From assembly GCF_001412655.1 (NCBI RefSeq), contig NZ_CP012996.1, forward strand, positions 2,790,001 through 2,854,000: DNA of 64,000 nt, in the 5' to 3' direction. A program made the translations under genes and the position numbers. Origin of the DNA: Pedobacter sp. PACM 27299 (GTDB lineage: Bacteria; Bacteroidota; Bacteroidia; Sphingobacteriales; Sphingobacteriaceae). Below the pieces are notes generated by a model. It was not told the origin of the DNA. It saw nothing but the letters and a program-made list of their open reading frames with translations, and did not search any database. Each line of letters begins with the position of its first letter. Position 1 is the stretch's first letter. Of this stretch, positions 17,204 through 25,481 are shown piece by piece.

Positions 17204-19270
17204 ATGAAGTTAATGAAACCCTATTTACCACTGGTCCTATTGAGCTGGTTTGGAGGAGCAGTTTTTGCCCAGCAGCCTAGAGCTGGAAAAGATAAGCTGG
17301 TGAATGTTTTTTTAGGCTCTTCCGGAGACCATGGGCAAATGTCGCCTGCCGCTTCTTATCCCTTTAGTTCATTGAGCATCGCTCCACAAACCTATCCTGC
17401 CACGCATACAGGTTATGAACACCTGGCCAAAGAGATATTTGGATTTACTCACAACCGCTTTGAAGGTGTAGGCTGTCAGGGCAGCGGCGGTATTTTATTG
17501 CTGAAGCCCTTTTTAGGAGCAGAAGATGACCATCGGCCACTACTCAAAAAATCAGAACATGCCGGCCCTGGCTTTTATGAGATCGCATTGGAAAATGGCA
17601 TAAATGCGAGTTTCGCAGTCAGCAAACAAAGCGGTATCCATCATTATGAGCTGCCAAAAGGTAAAAAAGGTTTTACAATAGACCTTGGTCATACTTTCAA
17701 TAATGCCTTCGTAAATGAAGCACATACGATTACTGGTACGGCTATAAAGGGCTGGATTGAAGCCAAAACCACCTGCCATGTGGGTAATTATAAAGTATAT
17801 TATCAACTGTCTTTTAACCAGCCGGTGCAATGGAAAGAACTCGGTAACCACCAATTGGCTGCTATTCCTGCTGATGGAGCAGAATCGGTTGATTTGCGAG
17901 TGGATATTTCTTCCGTTTCAACAGATTATGCTGTAAAATCATCAAAGGTAAAGTTGTCTTTTGAAAATGCAAAAAGCAGCAGTGCAGCAGCATGGGATGA
18001 ACTGTTAAACGTGGTGGAAGTGAAAGGGGAGGTAGAAAGAGAACGTCTTTTTTACGCGCTGCTTTATAGAACAATCCAGTCTCCATACCTCATTTCTGAA
18101 CCAGATGGGGCCTATCGTGCAGTAGATGGCAGTCTGCAAAAATCAAAAGATAAACGTTATCATGGCTGGGCAATATGGGACAATTATAAAACACAGCTGC
18201 CATTATTATCCGTTTTATATCCGGAGAGATATGGCGATATGCTCAGCTCTATGGCCAATTTATATCCTTATGGGAAGAAAGATTTTGCCGGAGGCCAGGA
18301 GCCTTCAAATACCGTCAGGTCGGAACATGCAGTAGTGGTACTGCTGGATGGGCTGAAAAAAGGGTATAAAGTAGATTTCCCAGCCATCAAAGATTCTGTT
18401 TTGGCAGAAATGAGCAGGCTCGATTTCAGTAAGCCAGATAAGGCATTAGAAGCGAGTTACGACCTATGGGCAGTTGCTGGATTATTGCAATCTTTCGGAG
18501 ATCAAACGGGGAGTAAAGCCTATCTCAGTAAAGCAATGGATTATAAGAAATATTGGCTTAAGGATTTTAAAGACCTGTCGAGAAATGATGTAGATAGAAT
18601 GGGTGCCAGGAGCTTATATCAGGGGACGATCCGCCAGTACCGATGGGCAGTGCCTTTTGATGTGAAAGGTTTGGTGGAACTCGCAGGTGGTCAGCAGTCC
18701 TTTACAAAGCAATTGGACGATTTCTTTGACCATGATTATTTTAACAGAGCGAATGAACCGGATCTACAGTCGCAGACTTTATACATGGCCAGTAATACGC
18801 CTTGGAAATACCAATATTGGGTGCATAAATTAGCAGTAGATACGGTAATCCAACATTACTTTAACGACAATAGCAGAGGGATTGGTTCCTTCATTGACCG
18901 CATCTATAAAAATGAGCCAAAAGCTTATATCCGAACGATGGATGATGATGCCGGTGCCATGTCAGGCTGGTTTGTACTGGCCGCTATTGGTATACAGCCT
19001 GCATGTGTAGGTGCTCCGGTATATTATTTAAATGTGCCGCTTTTTGAATCTGTTACGATTGGAAAAGGAAGTAAAAATTTCAGAATTAAGGTGAAGGATT
19101 TTGGGCCTAATCAGGTCTATATTCAAAGTGTTTCTCTAAATGGGAAATTGCTGGATAGAACCTGGATCACCCATCAGGAAATTAGGGATGGTGGAGAATT
19201 GCTAATCACAGCAGGCGATCAGCCGAATTTTCAATTTGGTATCGGCAATATTTGGCAATCTAGTCTTTAA
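17204..19270 (+). CDS. Glycoside hydrolase family 92-like protein (alpha-mannosidase type)
   Basis: About 688 residues from ATG 17204, with a signal peptide (LPLVLLSWFGGAVFAQ). The N-terminal VNVFLGSSGDHGQMSPAASYPF, GYEHLAKEIFGFTHNRFEGVGCQGSGG and the C-terminal DDDAGAMSGWFVLAAIGIQPACVGAPVYYLNVPLFESVTI match the ordered landmarks of GH92, which are calcium-dependent exo-alpha-mannosidases. The first motif is divergent from the usual GTGGHGHT-PGA. It closes the sigma/anti-sigma/SusC/SusD operon, which suggests trimming of mannose from N-glycans or mannans in the periplasm. An in-frame TTG 15 bases upstream is an alternative start. Confidence 0.85.
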   Translation: MKLMKPYLPLVLLSWFGGAVFAQQPRAGKDKLVNVFLGSSGDHGQMSPAASYPFSSLSIAPQTYPATHTGYEHLAKEIFGFTHNRFEGVGCQGSGGILLLKPFLGAEDDHRPLLKKSEHAGPGFYEIALENGINASFAVSKQSGIHHYELPKGKKGFTIDLGHTFNNAFVNEAHTITGTAIKGWIEAKTTCHVGNYKVYYQLSFNQPVQWKELGNHQLAAIPADGAESVDLRVDISSVSTDYAVKSSKVKLSFENAKSSSAAAWDELLNVVEVKGEVERERLFYALLYRTIQSPYLISEPDGAYRAVDGSLQKSKDKRYHGWAIWDNYKTQLPLLSVLYPERYGDMLSSMANLYPYGKKDFAGGQEPSNTVRSEHAVVVLLDGLKKGYKVDFPAIKDSVLAEMSRLDFSKPDKALEASYDLWAVAGLLQSFGDQTGSKAYLSKAMDYKKYWLKDFKDLSRNDVDRMGARSLYQGTIRQYRWAVPFDVKGLVELAGGQQSFTKQLDDFFDHDYFNRANEPDLQSQTLYMASNTPWKYQYWVHKLAVDTVIQHYFNDNSRGIGSFIDRIYKNEPKAYIRTMDDDAGAMSGWFVLAAIGIQPACVGAPVYYLNVPLFESVTIGKGSKNFRIKVKDFGPNQVYIQSVSLNGKLLDRTWITHQEIRDGGELLITAGDQPNFQFGIGNIWQSSL

Positions 19271-19322
19271 TTCACTTTTTGATGCGTTCCGTTCTTGTTA
19301 ATGACGGAGTTCGTGAATAGGT

Positions 19323-19385
19323 AAAATGCCCCCAATAAGTGTCTGCACAGCCCACAAAAGGTCAGACAATTTTGGGGGTATTTTT
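19323..19385 (+). terminator. Terminator of the first SusC/SusD/GH92 operon
   Basis: An AATGCCCCCAA / TTGGGGGTATT stem with one G-U pair encloses a second stem GTCTG / CAGAC and is followed by a T run. It begins 53 bases after the GH92 stop codon. Confidence 0.7.
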
Positions 19386-19519
19386 CATTATAAGGCTTTT
19401 TTGTTTAGCTCGATACTTATGGTTATTTTAGAGCAGCAGGAGATTCAATGGAATTCTGTGAAAATCTGCTGACAGGCAGATGAAACATCAACAAACCACC
19501 TCTATAAACTAAGGATAAA

Positions 19520-20017
19520 TTGGATACTTTATATTATTTGAAAGTGTTTCAAATGGCGGCCGACCAGATTGATCAACAGCTCCTTAGGGAAAGGGGGCTT
19601 GAAACTGCTGTGGTTACGTTTGGGGAGGACTGTGTCGTTTTGAAGCTCTATAAAAGATCATGGGCAAATCAATTTCAAGATCCATTAACTGCTGAATCAA
19701 GAATCTTCTTTTCTGTTTGGATCAGTGATTCAGCAATAAAAGAACAAAAGCTGCTGTACAATATTCATGCACTTAAGCTTAGAAAGCTAAAAGGGTATTC
19801 CATAGAGAGCAGGAAGTTTGCAGCGATCTTTAGATCGGATTTTAAAGATTTCGAACATCAATGGGAAAATGTAAGGGTAGATTATGGGCCACTCACCTTA
19901 ATGGAGGGTTGGCTAAAAATAGACCAGGAAAACCTCCAGGATCAGATTCTGAAACTAGCCAATCACTTTTTTGAAATAGCACATCTGATTGATGGTACGC
20001 TTGCCCATTTTAAATAA
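19520..20017 (+). CDS. Hypothetical protein
   Basis: A 165-residue protein of unknown function. The TTG start at 19520 is supported by AAGGA four bases upstream; the next in-frame ATG (19553) has no such site. The chain has no signal peptide or membrane segment and is mixed alpha/beta with charged C-terminal helices (ENLQDQILKLANHFFEIAHLIDG). I do not recognise a family. It stands alone between a terminator and a decayed stretch. Confidence 0.7.
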   Translation: MDTLYYLKVFQMAADQIDQQLLRERGLETAVVTFGEDCVVLKLYKRSWANQFQDPLTAESRIFFSVWISDSAIKEQKLLYNIHALKLRKLKGYSIESRKFAAIFRSDFKDFEHQWENVRVDYGPLTLMEGWLKIDQENLQDQILKLANHFFEIAHLIDGTLAHFK

Positions 20018-20459
20018 GGTCAGTATCTTATAGCCTATAATTACTTTTCAAGGTAAATGTAAAAAGTTCCACATCAAAAAGGTTATTCATTTTATGAAAA
20101 AGGATGAGATAACAAGTCATTTCCTTTGGCCATTTACAATTGGGAAAAGGACTACATGACAAAACATGGAAAAGTCCAGCCAAAGCTGATCACAGACCAA
20201 TCAGATCAGGGTTATGTTCTTTGGCAAGTTGAGGCGAAAGATGTGAATACCATTTTATTAAATGGGAGTAGAAATCAATATGCCTAAAACTTTTCCATCT
20301 CTTCAAAAAAATGGTCTGATGAAAGGAAGATAGGATTCCTTACTGAAATATTTAAGCAAAATTATTATAATTCTTAGCGGAAATATATAAATTAGAGCAA
20401 TTAATGTAATGGTGTGTCATCACCAGATACGAAGTTAAACCTCTCAAAATTATAAAATT
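20018..20459. other. Gene-poor stretch with a possible gene remnant
   Basis: About 440 bases. One plus-strand frame (about 20112-20287) reads NWEKDYMTKHGKVQPK and LITDQSDQGYVLWQVEAKDV with protein-like composition, but has a stop just upstream and only an internal ATG (20156, 43 codons). It may be the end of a lost gene. Nothing else is supported. Confidence 0.35.
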
Positions 20460-20657
20460 ATGATGGCAATAAACCAAGTCATCCCTTGTCCGGTATGCAA
20501 TGGAAGTATTCCTTTTGACACGAAACAGTTACTTATGGGTGCGAAATTTACTTGTCCAACTTGTGGCGCAGGTATTGGTTTAGCAATAGAAAATAAATCT
20601 GTTGTAGAAGAAACCATGGAAAAGCTCCAAATGTTAAAAGACTTTAGTAAAAAGTAG
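20460..20657 (+). CDS. Small zinc-ribbon protein
   Basis: A 65-residue protein starting at ATG 20460 (or 20463). Two CxxC pairs, CPVC at residues 10-13 and CPTC near 32-35, form a single zinc ribbon, followed by a short helical tail (VVEETMEKLQMLKDFSKK). The conserved-looking linker GSIPFDTKQLLMGAKFTCPTCGA makes it a real gene rather than a chance frame. The function is unknown; I associate similar small proteins with Bacteroidota contractile-secretion gene sets, but only by memory. A strong hairpin follows 33 bases downstream. Confidence 0.8.
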   Translation: MMAINQVIPCPVCNGSIPFDTKQLLMGAKFTCPTCGAGIGLAIENKSVVEETMEKLQMLKDFSKK

Positions 20658-20690
20658 ATTTACGCAGTATTTAAGCTGTCTGTTTTTTTA

Positions 20691-20714
20691 TTGCTGCCTA
20701 ACTATAGGCAGCAA
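20691..20714. terminator. Hairpin between convergent genes
   Basis: A perfect 10-bp stem TTGCTGCCTA / TAGGCAGCAA with a 4-base loop sits between the plus-strand zinc-ribbon gene and the minus-strand gene ending at 20734. A T run precedes rather than follows it on the plus strand, so its terminator function is likely from position but not certain. Confidence 0.5.
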
Positions 20715-20733
20715 TAAGCTATAATAGTAAATG

Positions 20734-21342
20734 CTATTCGGCAACTCTGCTGGTTTTCTCGTCCATTTTTTCTAGGTTGGTTAAATCTTCCCCAAAATAA
20801 TCGATCAACCATTTGCTATTTACTTTCGTCATTATAAAGAGGTATTGATTGAACTCTGAAATGTCGAACTTAACTAGCGCCTTATTGTAAATGCTGTAAA
20901 TTTTAATGAAGCGTCCCGTCTCAAAATGGTCTAAAATCGCTTCGGGTTCAAAACCAAAAATTAAATCGGATTCCAGGCCAGGAATAGGACCAAAATAATC
21001 AACCAGTGGGTATTTATTTAAGGTGTCGGAGACACTGGCATAGGTTCTCCTCAAATCATTTAAGAAAACATCGGATAGATAACCCGATTTTTTTAAGTTT
21101 GAAAGGTACTGATCAACTGCTGGCATATTAATGCTAACGACGCTGTCTCTTTTTATTGAATCCTCATTAAATCCAATGACGATAGGGGCAGTCATAAGAT
21201 GATTTTCTTTGTCCTTATACCAGGTTAAAAATCCGATAACTGTCTGCTTCAACTGTCCATTAATCAGTGCTTCTGTTTGCTGCCCATAACTGAAGGTGCT
21301 CCATATGCTCACAACAAAAGCGGTTAAAATTATTCGTCTCAT
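20734..21342 (-). CDS. Secreted hypothetical protein (DUF3828-like)
   Basis: A 202-residue protein with a signal peptide (ILTAFVVSIWSTFSYGQ). The pattern QTVIGFLTWYKDKENHL followed by YLSNLKKSGYLSDVFLNDLRRTY, and a late LFIMTKVNSKWLIDYF, resembles small periplasmic DUF3828-type proteins, which share the NTF2-like fold. No function is assigned. It is transcribed alone toward the hairpin at 20691. Confidence 0.75.
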   Translation of the reverse strand: MRRIILTAFVVSIWSTFSYGQQTEALINGQLKQTVIGFLTWYKDKENHLMTAPIVIGFNEDSIKRDSVVSINMPAVDQYLSNLKKSGYLSDVFLNDLRRTYASVSDTLNKYPLVDYFGPIPGLESDLIFGFEPEAILDHFETGRFIKIYSIYNKALVKFDISEFNQYLFIMTKVNSKWLIDYFGEDLTNLEKMDEKTSRVAE

Positions 21343-21434
21343 GAGGATTATTTTTTATTTGCTATTGTACCTGCAGATGAATTTTACTACAATTTATTGT
21401 TATAATTCCAACTACGGAAATGTTATTTTCGGAA

Positions 21435-21474
21435 TTTTCAAGAAGTTCCGGATAACTCCGGAACTTCTTGAAAA
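21435..21474. repeat. Perfect 17-bp inverted repeat with 6-base loop
   Basis: TTTTCAAGAAGTTCCGG (21435-21451) and its exact reverse complement (21458-21474) flank ATAACT. It lies about 90 bases upstream of the gene starting at 21342 and is not followed by a T run in either direction. It could be a REP-like or MITE-like palindrome, a regulatory hairpin or a terminator. Confidence 0.6.
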
Positions 21475-21670
21475 GGTAGGTATTATCTTTTGATCTTTGG
21501 ATTTGGCTTGTATTCTGAATACCACTTACCCAAATGCGGTATGGTTTCCAAACTAATCTACCAGCGCTGATGGCCATAGTCTTGCGCTTGTTGGAGAACC
21601 AGTAAGTGCTTTGTTCATTATAATTTTTAGGTAAAAACGCATGGCTAGGTGTAAAATGATTGCTCAGGTC

Positions 21671-21838
21671 TTACTTTACCACATTCTGGATTCGATATTG
21701 GCTATGTGGATCTTCCAACAACTGAATCTCTCCATAGCTTATAATAATATATTTGCTGGTATGTTTGGCAAGGTCTACAGCCTGCTGTACCATCGAATTA
21801 TAACTTAAAGCAGAAAAGTAAAAAGGTAATGAGGTAAA
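21671..21838 (-). pseudogene. Possible short gene remnant
   Basis: An open minus-strand frame of about 55 codons reads SLPFYFSALSYNSMVQQAVD and AKHTSKYIIISYGEIQLLED before TAA at 21671. The only ATG (21793) is internal, giving 40 residues. Composition is protein-like but I recognise no family. The rest of 21343-22019 holds only the two hairpins listed separately. Confidence 0.3.
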
Positions 21839-21898
21839 ATTTCAAGGGTATAGAAATTTTATGGAATATAATCATGTGGTGTAATATCTGGCTGAAAC

Positions 21899-21947
21899 TC
21901 ATGAAACCCTGCTGTCAATCTTGTAAATTGAGAACAGGGTTTCATGA
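21899..21947. other. Long-loop hairpin
   Basis: A perfect 13-bp stem TCATGAAACCCTG / CAGGGTTTCATGA with a 23-base loop lies 73 bases downstream of the acetylesterase stop codon. There is no T run, so it may be a 3'-end structure of that transcript. Confidence 0.45.
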
Positions 21948-22019
21948 TGAAGCTAAAGATAGCTAAAAAGTTTAAATCTATTAGCAGAGGGAGTTAGAAT
22001 TGATCCTATACCAGATTTA

Positions 22020-22865
22020 TTAGTCGTTGAATAGGCTCAACTTTTCCCCCAGATCAGCTAATGATATTTTACCAGAGGCAAAATCAATCTCTAACAATGT
22101 TGCCTGTTCTTTTTTAGTTAAAGGCCTGTTTTGTATGCTTTCAATTAATTCATCCTCAGTGGAAACTGCGGTCAGAATATTTTTCTTTTCATCGAATGAT
22201 TTGAAATACCGGATTCCAAATCTGCGCTGCGATACTGCGTCAAAATGAAGTCCATCTTGGTTAGCCCTTAACCCATCCGCTGTTACAAAATAACAGTTCG
22301 GCTTTGTTTCAGCGAATTTCTGAAGCGCATCATTCACCTGTTGATATTCAGTAAAATATTTACCGTACCTGCCAGCGATTAAAAAATCGCCAAGGCCACC
22401 TGTAATAAAAGGAACATCTGCCGCGTCGAGCTCCTGACGAAATGCATCCACGATTACACTCAGTTTATCGTAATACAGCGCGGAAAGCCCGCCAAAACTA
22501 TCATTTTCACCCTGATGCCATAGGATTCCAGTCAACTTGCTGGTCCTGAGGGCAAGCTTCGCCTGGAATACCGCGTTTTCAAAGAGTACGCCTCCAACAG
22601 CCCAGTCGTCCAGACTGGTGCCACCGTCTGCGCAGGGGATCAAACCGATTTCTTCCGGATCATTTTTTAATCTCCAGGCCCCCGCAAAGGATGCAGCCAA
22701 TCCTATACCGGAAGTAGGCCTGTCAAAATTAATGGGTTCTGTCATTGTTTGCCAGCGACCATTCACTAGCATTTTGATCTTTTCATCATAGATCTGTTTT
22801 ACATCATTCAAATATCCTCGCCCTGCCATATTCGACTGGCCTATCATCAAAAAAGAGTTTATCAT
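22020..22865 (-). CDS. SASA-domain acetylesterase (sialate O-acetylesterase-like, CE6)
   Basis: A 281-residue SGNH-type esterase. The nucleophile motif GQSNMAG places Ser11 near the start, WHQGEND is block III, and DGLHFD supplies the Asp/His pair. The family (PF03629) removes acetyl groups from sugars such as sialic acid or xylan. A C-terminal extension of about 60 residues (ENRPLTKKEQATLLEIDFASGKISLADLGEKL) resembles a small helical regulatory tail. There is no signal peptide, so it is probably cytoplasmic. It is not in an operon with other carbohydrate genes. Confidence 0.87.
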   Translation of the reverse strand: MINSFLMIGQSNMAGRGYLNDVKQIYDEKIKMLVNGRWQTMTEPINFDRPTSGIGLAASFAGAWRLKNDPEEIGLIPCADGGTSLDDWAVGGVLFENAVFQAKLALRTSKLTGILWHQGENDSFGGLSALYYDKLSVIVDAFRQELDAADVPFITGGLGDFLIAGRYGKYFTEYQQVNDALQKFAETKPNCYFVTADGLRANQDGLHFDAVSQRRFGIRYFKSFDEKKNILTAVSTEDELIESIQNRPLTKKEQATLLEIDFASGKISLADLGEKLSLFND

Positions 22866-23116
22866 ATTTTTAATATTTATACTACCGGCTATTAGAACGG
22901 CTATTTTTTTAAGCCTTTAGTAAAAGGGTAATGGTGGTTCCAATAATTGCTCAAAATTAAATGATTATTCATTGAATTGGAGATTTTCTGGAAATTTCAT
23001 AACACCTAATCCGATGGGCGATCTGAACTTTTCAGCAACATATAATTGACCTGTTCAGTAATGAAATTTATCGGTAATTAAACCAGTTTTATTGAATAAT
23101 TTTAAAACATAAAAAC

Positions 23117-23407
23117 ATGAGTAAGACAATTTTAATTACAGTTGCTGCAAGTGGTTTTGGAAAAATCGCTGCATTTGATTTGGCAGAAAAAGGACATAAG
23201 GTAATTGCAACCACCCAGGTTTATCCGCAAATGAGCGACCTGATTAGGAAAGCAAAAGAATTAGGTATCGCGCTAACCGTAGACAAGCTCTATGTGGCCC
23301 TGGGTGATCAATCAAACTTTAGAAATGTACATCCAAAAGAGACCGAAGATTTTGTAAAACAATTACAGGCAGCTGCCTGGACAGCTAAAAGCTCAACCAA
23401 TTGCTGA
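23117..23407 (+). pseudogene. Internally deleted short-chain dehydrogenase remnant
   Basis: The first 57 or so residues are the N-terminus of an SDR (TILITVAASGFGKIAAFDLAEKGHKVIATT); the usual TGxxSGxG glycine motif reads TVAASGFG with Gly replaced by Val. After TVDKL the sequence jumps to QSNFRNVHPKETEDFVKQLQ and AAAWTAKS, which looks like the C-terminus of the same SDR family. If so, about 170 central residues including the YxxxK active site are missing. The frame ends at TGA 23405. Confidence 0.65.
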
Positions 23408-23743
23408 AAGCACATTCGCTATGATTTTGAAAAGAATAAAATAGAGAGTGGTTACCCAAAAGGAATTAATGATACTTCATGGCCTGGATTGGAGCCCTAC
23501 AAAAATGAAATTATTGCCGCTGTAAAAGTTGATGATACTAAGGCTTATTTTTTACCAGAGATGGCAGGATTAAAACCTTACGCTACAAAAATTAGCACCA
23601 TCATCGACTGGTCATCCGAATTCTTTTTTAAAAAAAAAGACAAATCGGATTTGAAATATGATAAAATCAACAATAAAGTAATTGATAGTTATCCGATGCC
23701 TGTAAATGATCAGACCTGGCCAGGATTAATGAAACAACTATAA
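23408..23743 (+). pseudogene. Fragment of a hemopexin-repeat protein
   Basis: Directly after, and in frame with, the stop of the SDR remnant, the sequence reads IRYDFEKNKIESGYPKGIND, then TSWPGLEPY, AAVKVDDTKAYFL, and a second unit EFFFKKKDKSDLKYDKINNK with SYPMPVNDQTWPGL. These are two hemopexin-type blades (YxFxxxKyxRYD-x-GYPxxIxxxWPGL). A start codon and the earlier blades are missing; the first in-frame ATG after the stop is at 23489. This looks like the 3' end of a gene joined to the SDR remnant by deletion. Confidence 0.6.
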
Positions 23744-23851
23744 AATTGCAGAAAAAAAGCTGATGAGTTGAAATGAATGAACTAAAGCTTTACATATTGA
23801 TAATGTTAAGTTAAGTTAATTGCCTCCTAAAGCCTGTAATTTCGTCCATCA

Positions 23852-24382
23852 ATGGACAAGGACATTGTGTTTGGAATAAAGGCAGCTGAACTGTCGGCAT
23901 TTAATATGGCTTATTCCAGCTATCATCAGCAGATTTATCAATTCGTATTCAAGAAGACACAGTCGGAATATATTGCTACTGAAGTGGTTCAGCTGTGCTT
24001 TATCCGGTTATGGGAGAAAAGGAAAACGCTGAATGAAGAACTCGGACTGAATGTCCAGCTGTTCGGTATGGCCCGTCAGGTCATGATCGATGAGCTTAGA
24101 AAAGAGGCAACACGCTTGAAGTACAATACCAGTTCAAACCAATACCCATTTACCGATAACCTGATGAAGATGATTGAGAGCCGCGACATGCTCAAACATT
24201 TTGAGCAGGAAATTGATTCGATGCCCCCTATACGGAAGATGGTATTTAACCTGAGTCGGCAAAACGGACTTTCCTATAGCGAAATTGCCGAGATGTTAGG
24301 AATCTCTACCAAAACGGTAGAAAGTCATATTGGCAAGGTACTCTCCCGTTTAAAACACTACATGTACACGATCCTGATGTAG
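23852..24382 (+). CDS. ECF RNA polymerase sigma factor, FecI-like (second)
   Basis: A 176-residue sigma factor with region 2 (QIYQFVFKKTQSEYIATEVVQLCFIRLWEKR) and a strong region 4 (MPPIRKMVFNLSRQNGLSYSEIAEMLGISTKTVESHIGKVLSRLK). It heads the sigma/anti-sigma/SusC/SusD/phosphatase locus and should activate it. It has diverged well from the first sigma factor in this window, so the two loci probably respond separately. Confidence 0.94.
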   Translation: MDKDIVFGIKAAELSAFNMAYSSYHQQIYQFVFKKTQSEYIATEVVQLCFIRLWEKRKTLNEELGLNVQLFGMARQVMIDELRKEATRLKYNTSSNQYPFTDNLMKMIESRDMLKHFEQEIDSMPPIRKMVFNLSRQNGLSYSEIAEMLGISTKTVESHIGKVLSRLKHYMYTILM

Positions 24383-24440
24383 CTATATTAAATAATTGTT
24401 AAGCCATAAGGGCAAGGGCGCTGGCATACGTAATACTAGT

Positions 24441-25457
24441 ATGAAGCCAAACAAAGGAGGACAACGCAAGCTGAACAGCAAAGCGTTCATTCAGGAAAAT
24501 TTTAGTGATCAGGAATGGGAATCTTTTGATTCCCCAGAAGCGCTGCCTCAGGAGAAATCTGAGGAGATGCAGCGTTTGGTTATTGATAATATCACCACTA
24601 AACTAGAAAGAAAGCAGCAGGTAAAATTGAAACTGATCGGGGTAGCCCGATACCTTTCAGCAGCCTCGGTTATTTTAATAGTCGGATGGGCACTGGTACT
24701 GAACTTTAAGGATGTTTCTCCTGCAGCTTCAGCAATACCTATTACCGCAAAAAAGAATCTTTCCCCTTCTACTTTGGAAAGTGTCTGGAAAGAGGTAGCC
24801 AATACAGGAACACTTGCTATGAAATACCAATTGCCAGATTCCTCCCTGCTGACCATTTACCCAGGTTCCAGCATCAGATTTGACAGGCAATTTGACCAGA
24901 AATTCAGAAACGTTTACTTGAAAGGTAAAGCCAGATTCAAGGTGAACCGAAATCCGATGAGACCTTTCAGTGTGTATTCAGGCGCATTGAAGACCACTGC
25001 TTTGGGCACCTCCTTTACAATCAATACCAATGGACATCAGATCTCTGTGAAGCTCCACACTGGAAAGATTGTGGTGGCCAACACGAGTACCAAAAAGACG
25101 CTGGCTTATATTTCCAGCGTAGGAAGTACACTGCTTTACGATCCATCCTTAAAGCTTGCCAGGGTCATAAAGGCCGTTGAGCCGACTAGTTATCCTGCCG
25201 AAGTACTCAAAAGAGAAGGCAGTATGATCACGATGAAAAATCTTCCATTGCAAAAGGTACTCCATCTTTTAAAGGAGAGCTATGGCATTCGTATTCAATC
25301 CTATCCAGCGGAGATAAGCACGATCAGCTTTACTGGCAAGGTGGATACCGGAAAAGAGCGGGCAGAAGATGTCCTTAAACTGATCTGCCTGATCAATGAG
25401 ATGACCCTGACCAAGGTATCCGAGGAAGAATTTATTATTCAAAAAACCAATAAATAA
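24441..25457 (+). CDS. FecR family anti-sigma factor (second)
   Basis: A 338-residue protein from ATG 24441; an in-frame TTG at 24396 is less likely because the extra 15 residues are poorly coding. One membrane helix (YLSAASVILIVGWALVLNF) separates a cytoplasmic N-terminus from the periplasmic FecR domain (LPDSSLLTIYPGSSIRFDRQF, YLKGKARFKV, ALGTSFTINTNG) and a DUF4974-type tail (LPLQKVLHLLKESYGIRI). It should sequester the preceding sigma factor. The next SusC has no STN domain for it to contact, which is unusual. Confidence 0.92.
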   Translation: MKPNKGGQRKLNSKAFIQENFSDQEWESFDSPEALPQEKSEEMQRLVIDNITTKLERKQQVKLKLIGVARYLSAASVILIVGWALVLNFKDVSPAASAIPITAKKNLSPSTLESVWKEVANTGTLAMKYQLPDSSLLTIYPGSSIRFDRQFDQKFRNVYLKGKARFKVNRNPMRPFSVYSGALKTTALGTSFTINTNGHQISVKLHTGKIVVANTSTKKTLAYISSVGSTLLYDPSLKLARVIKAVEPTSYPAEVLKREGSMITMKNLPLQKVLHLLKESYGIRIQSYPAEISTISFTGKVDTGKERAEDVLKLICLINEMTLTKVSEEEFIIQKTNK

Positions 25458-25481
25458 ACCAAACCAGAATTCATACAAATT

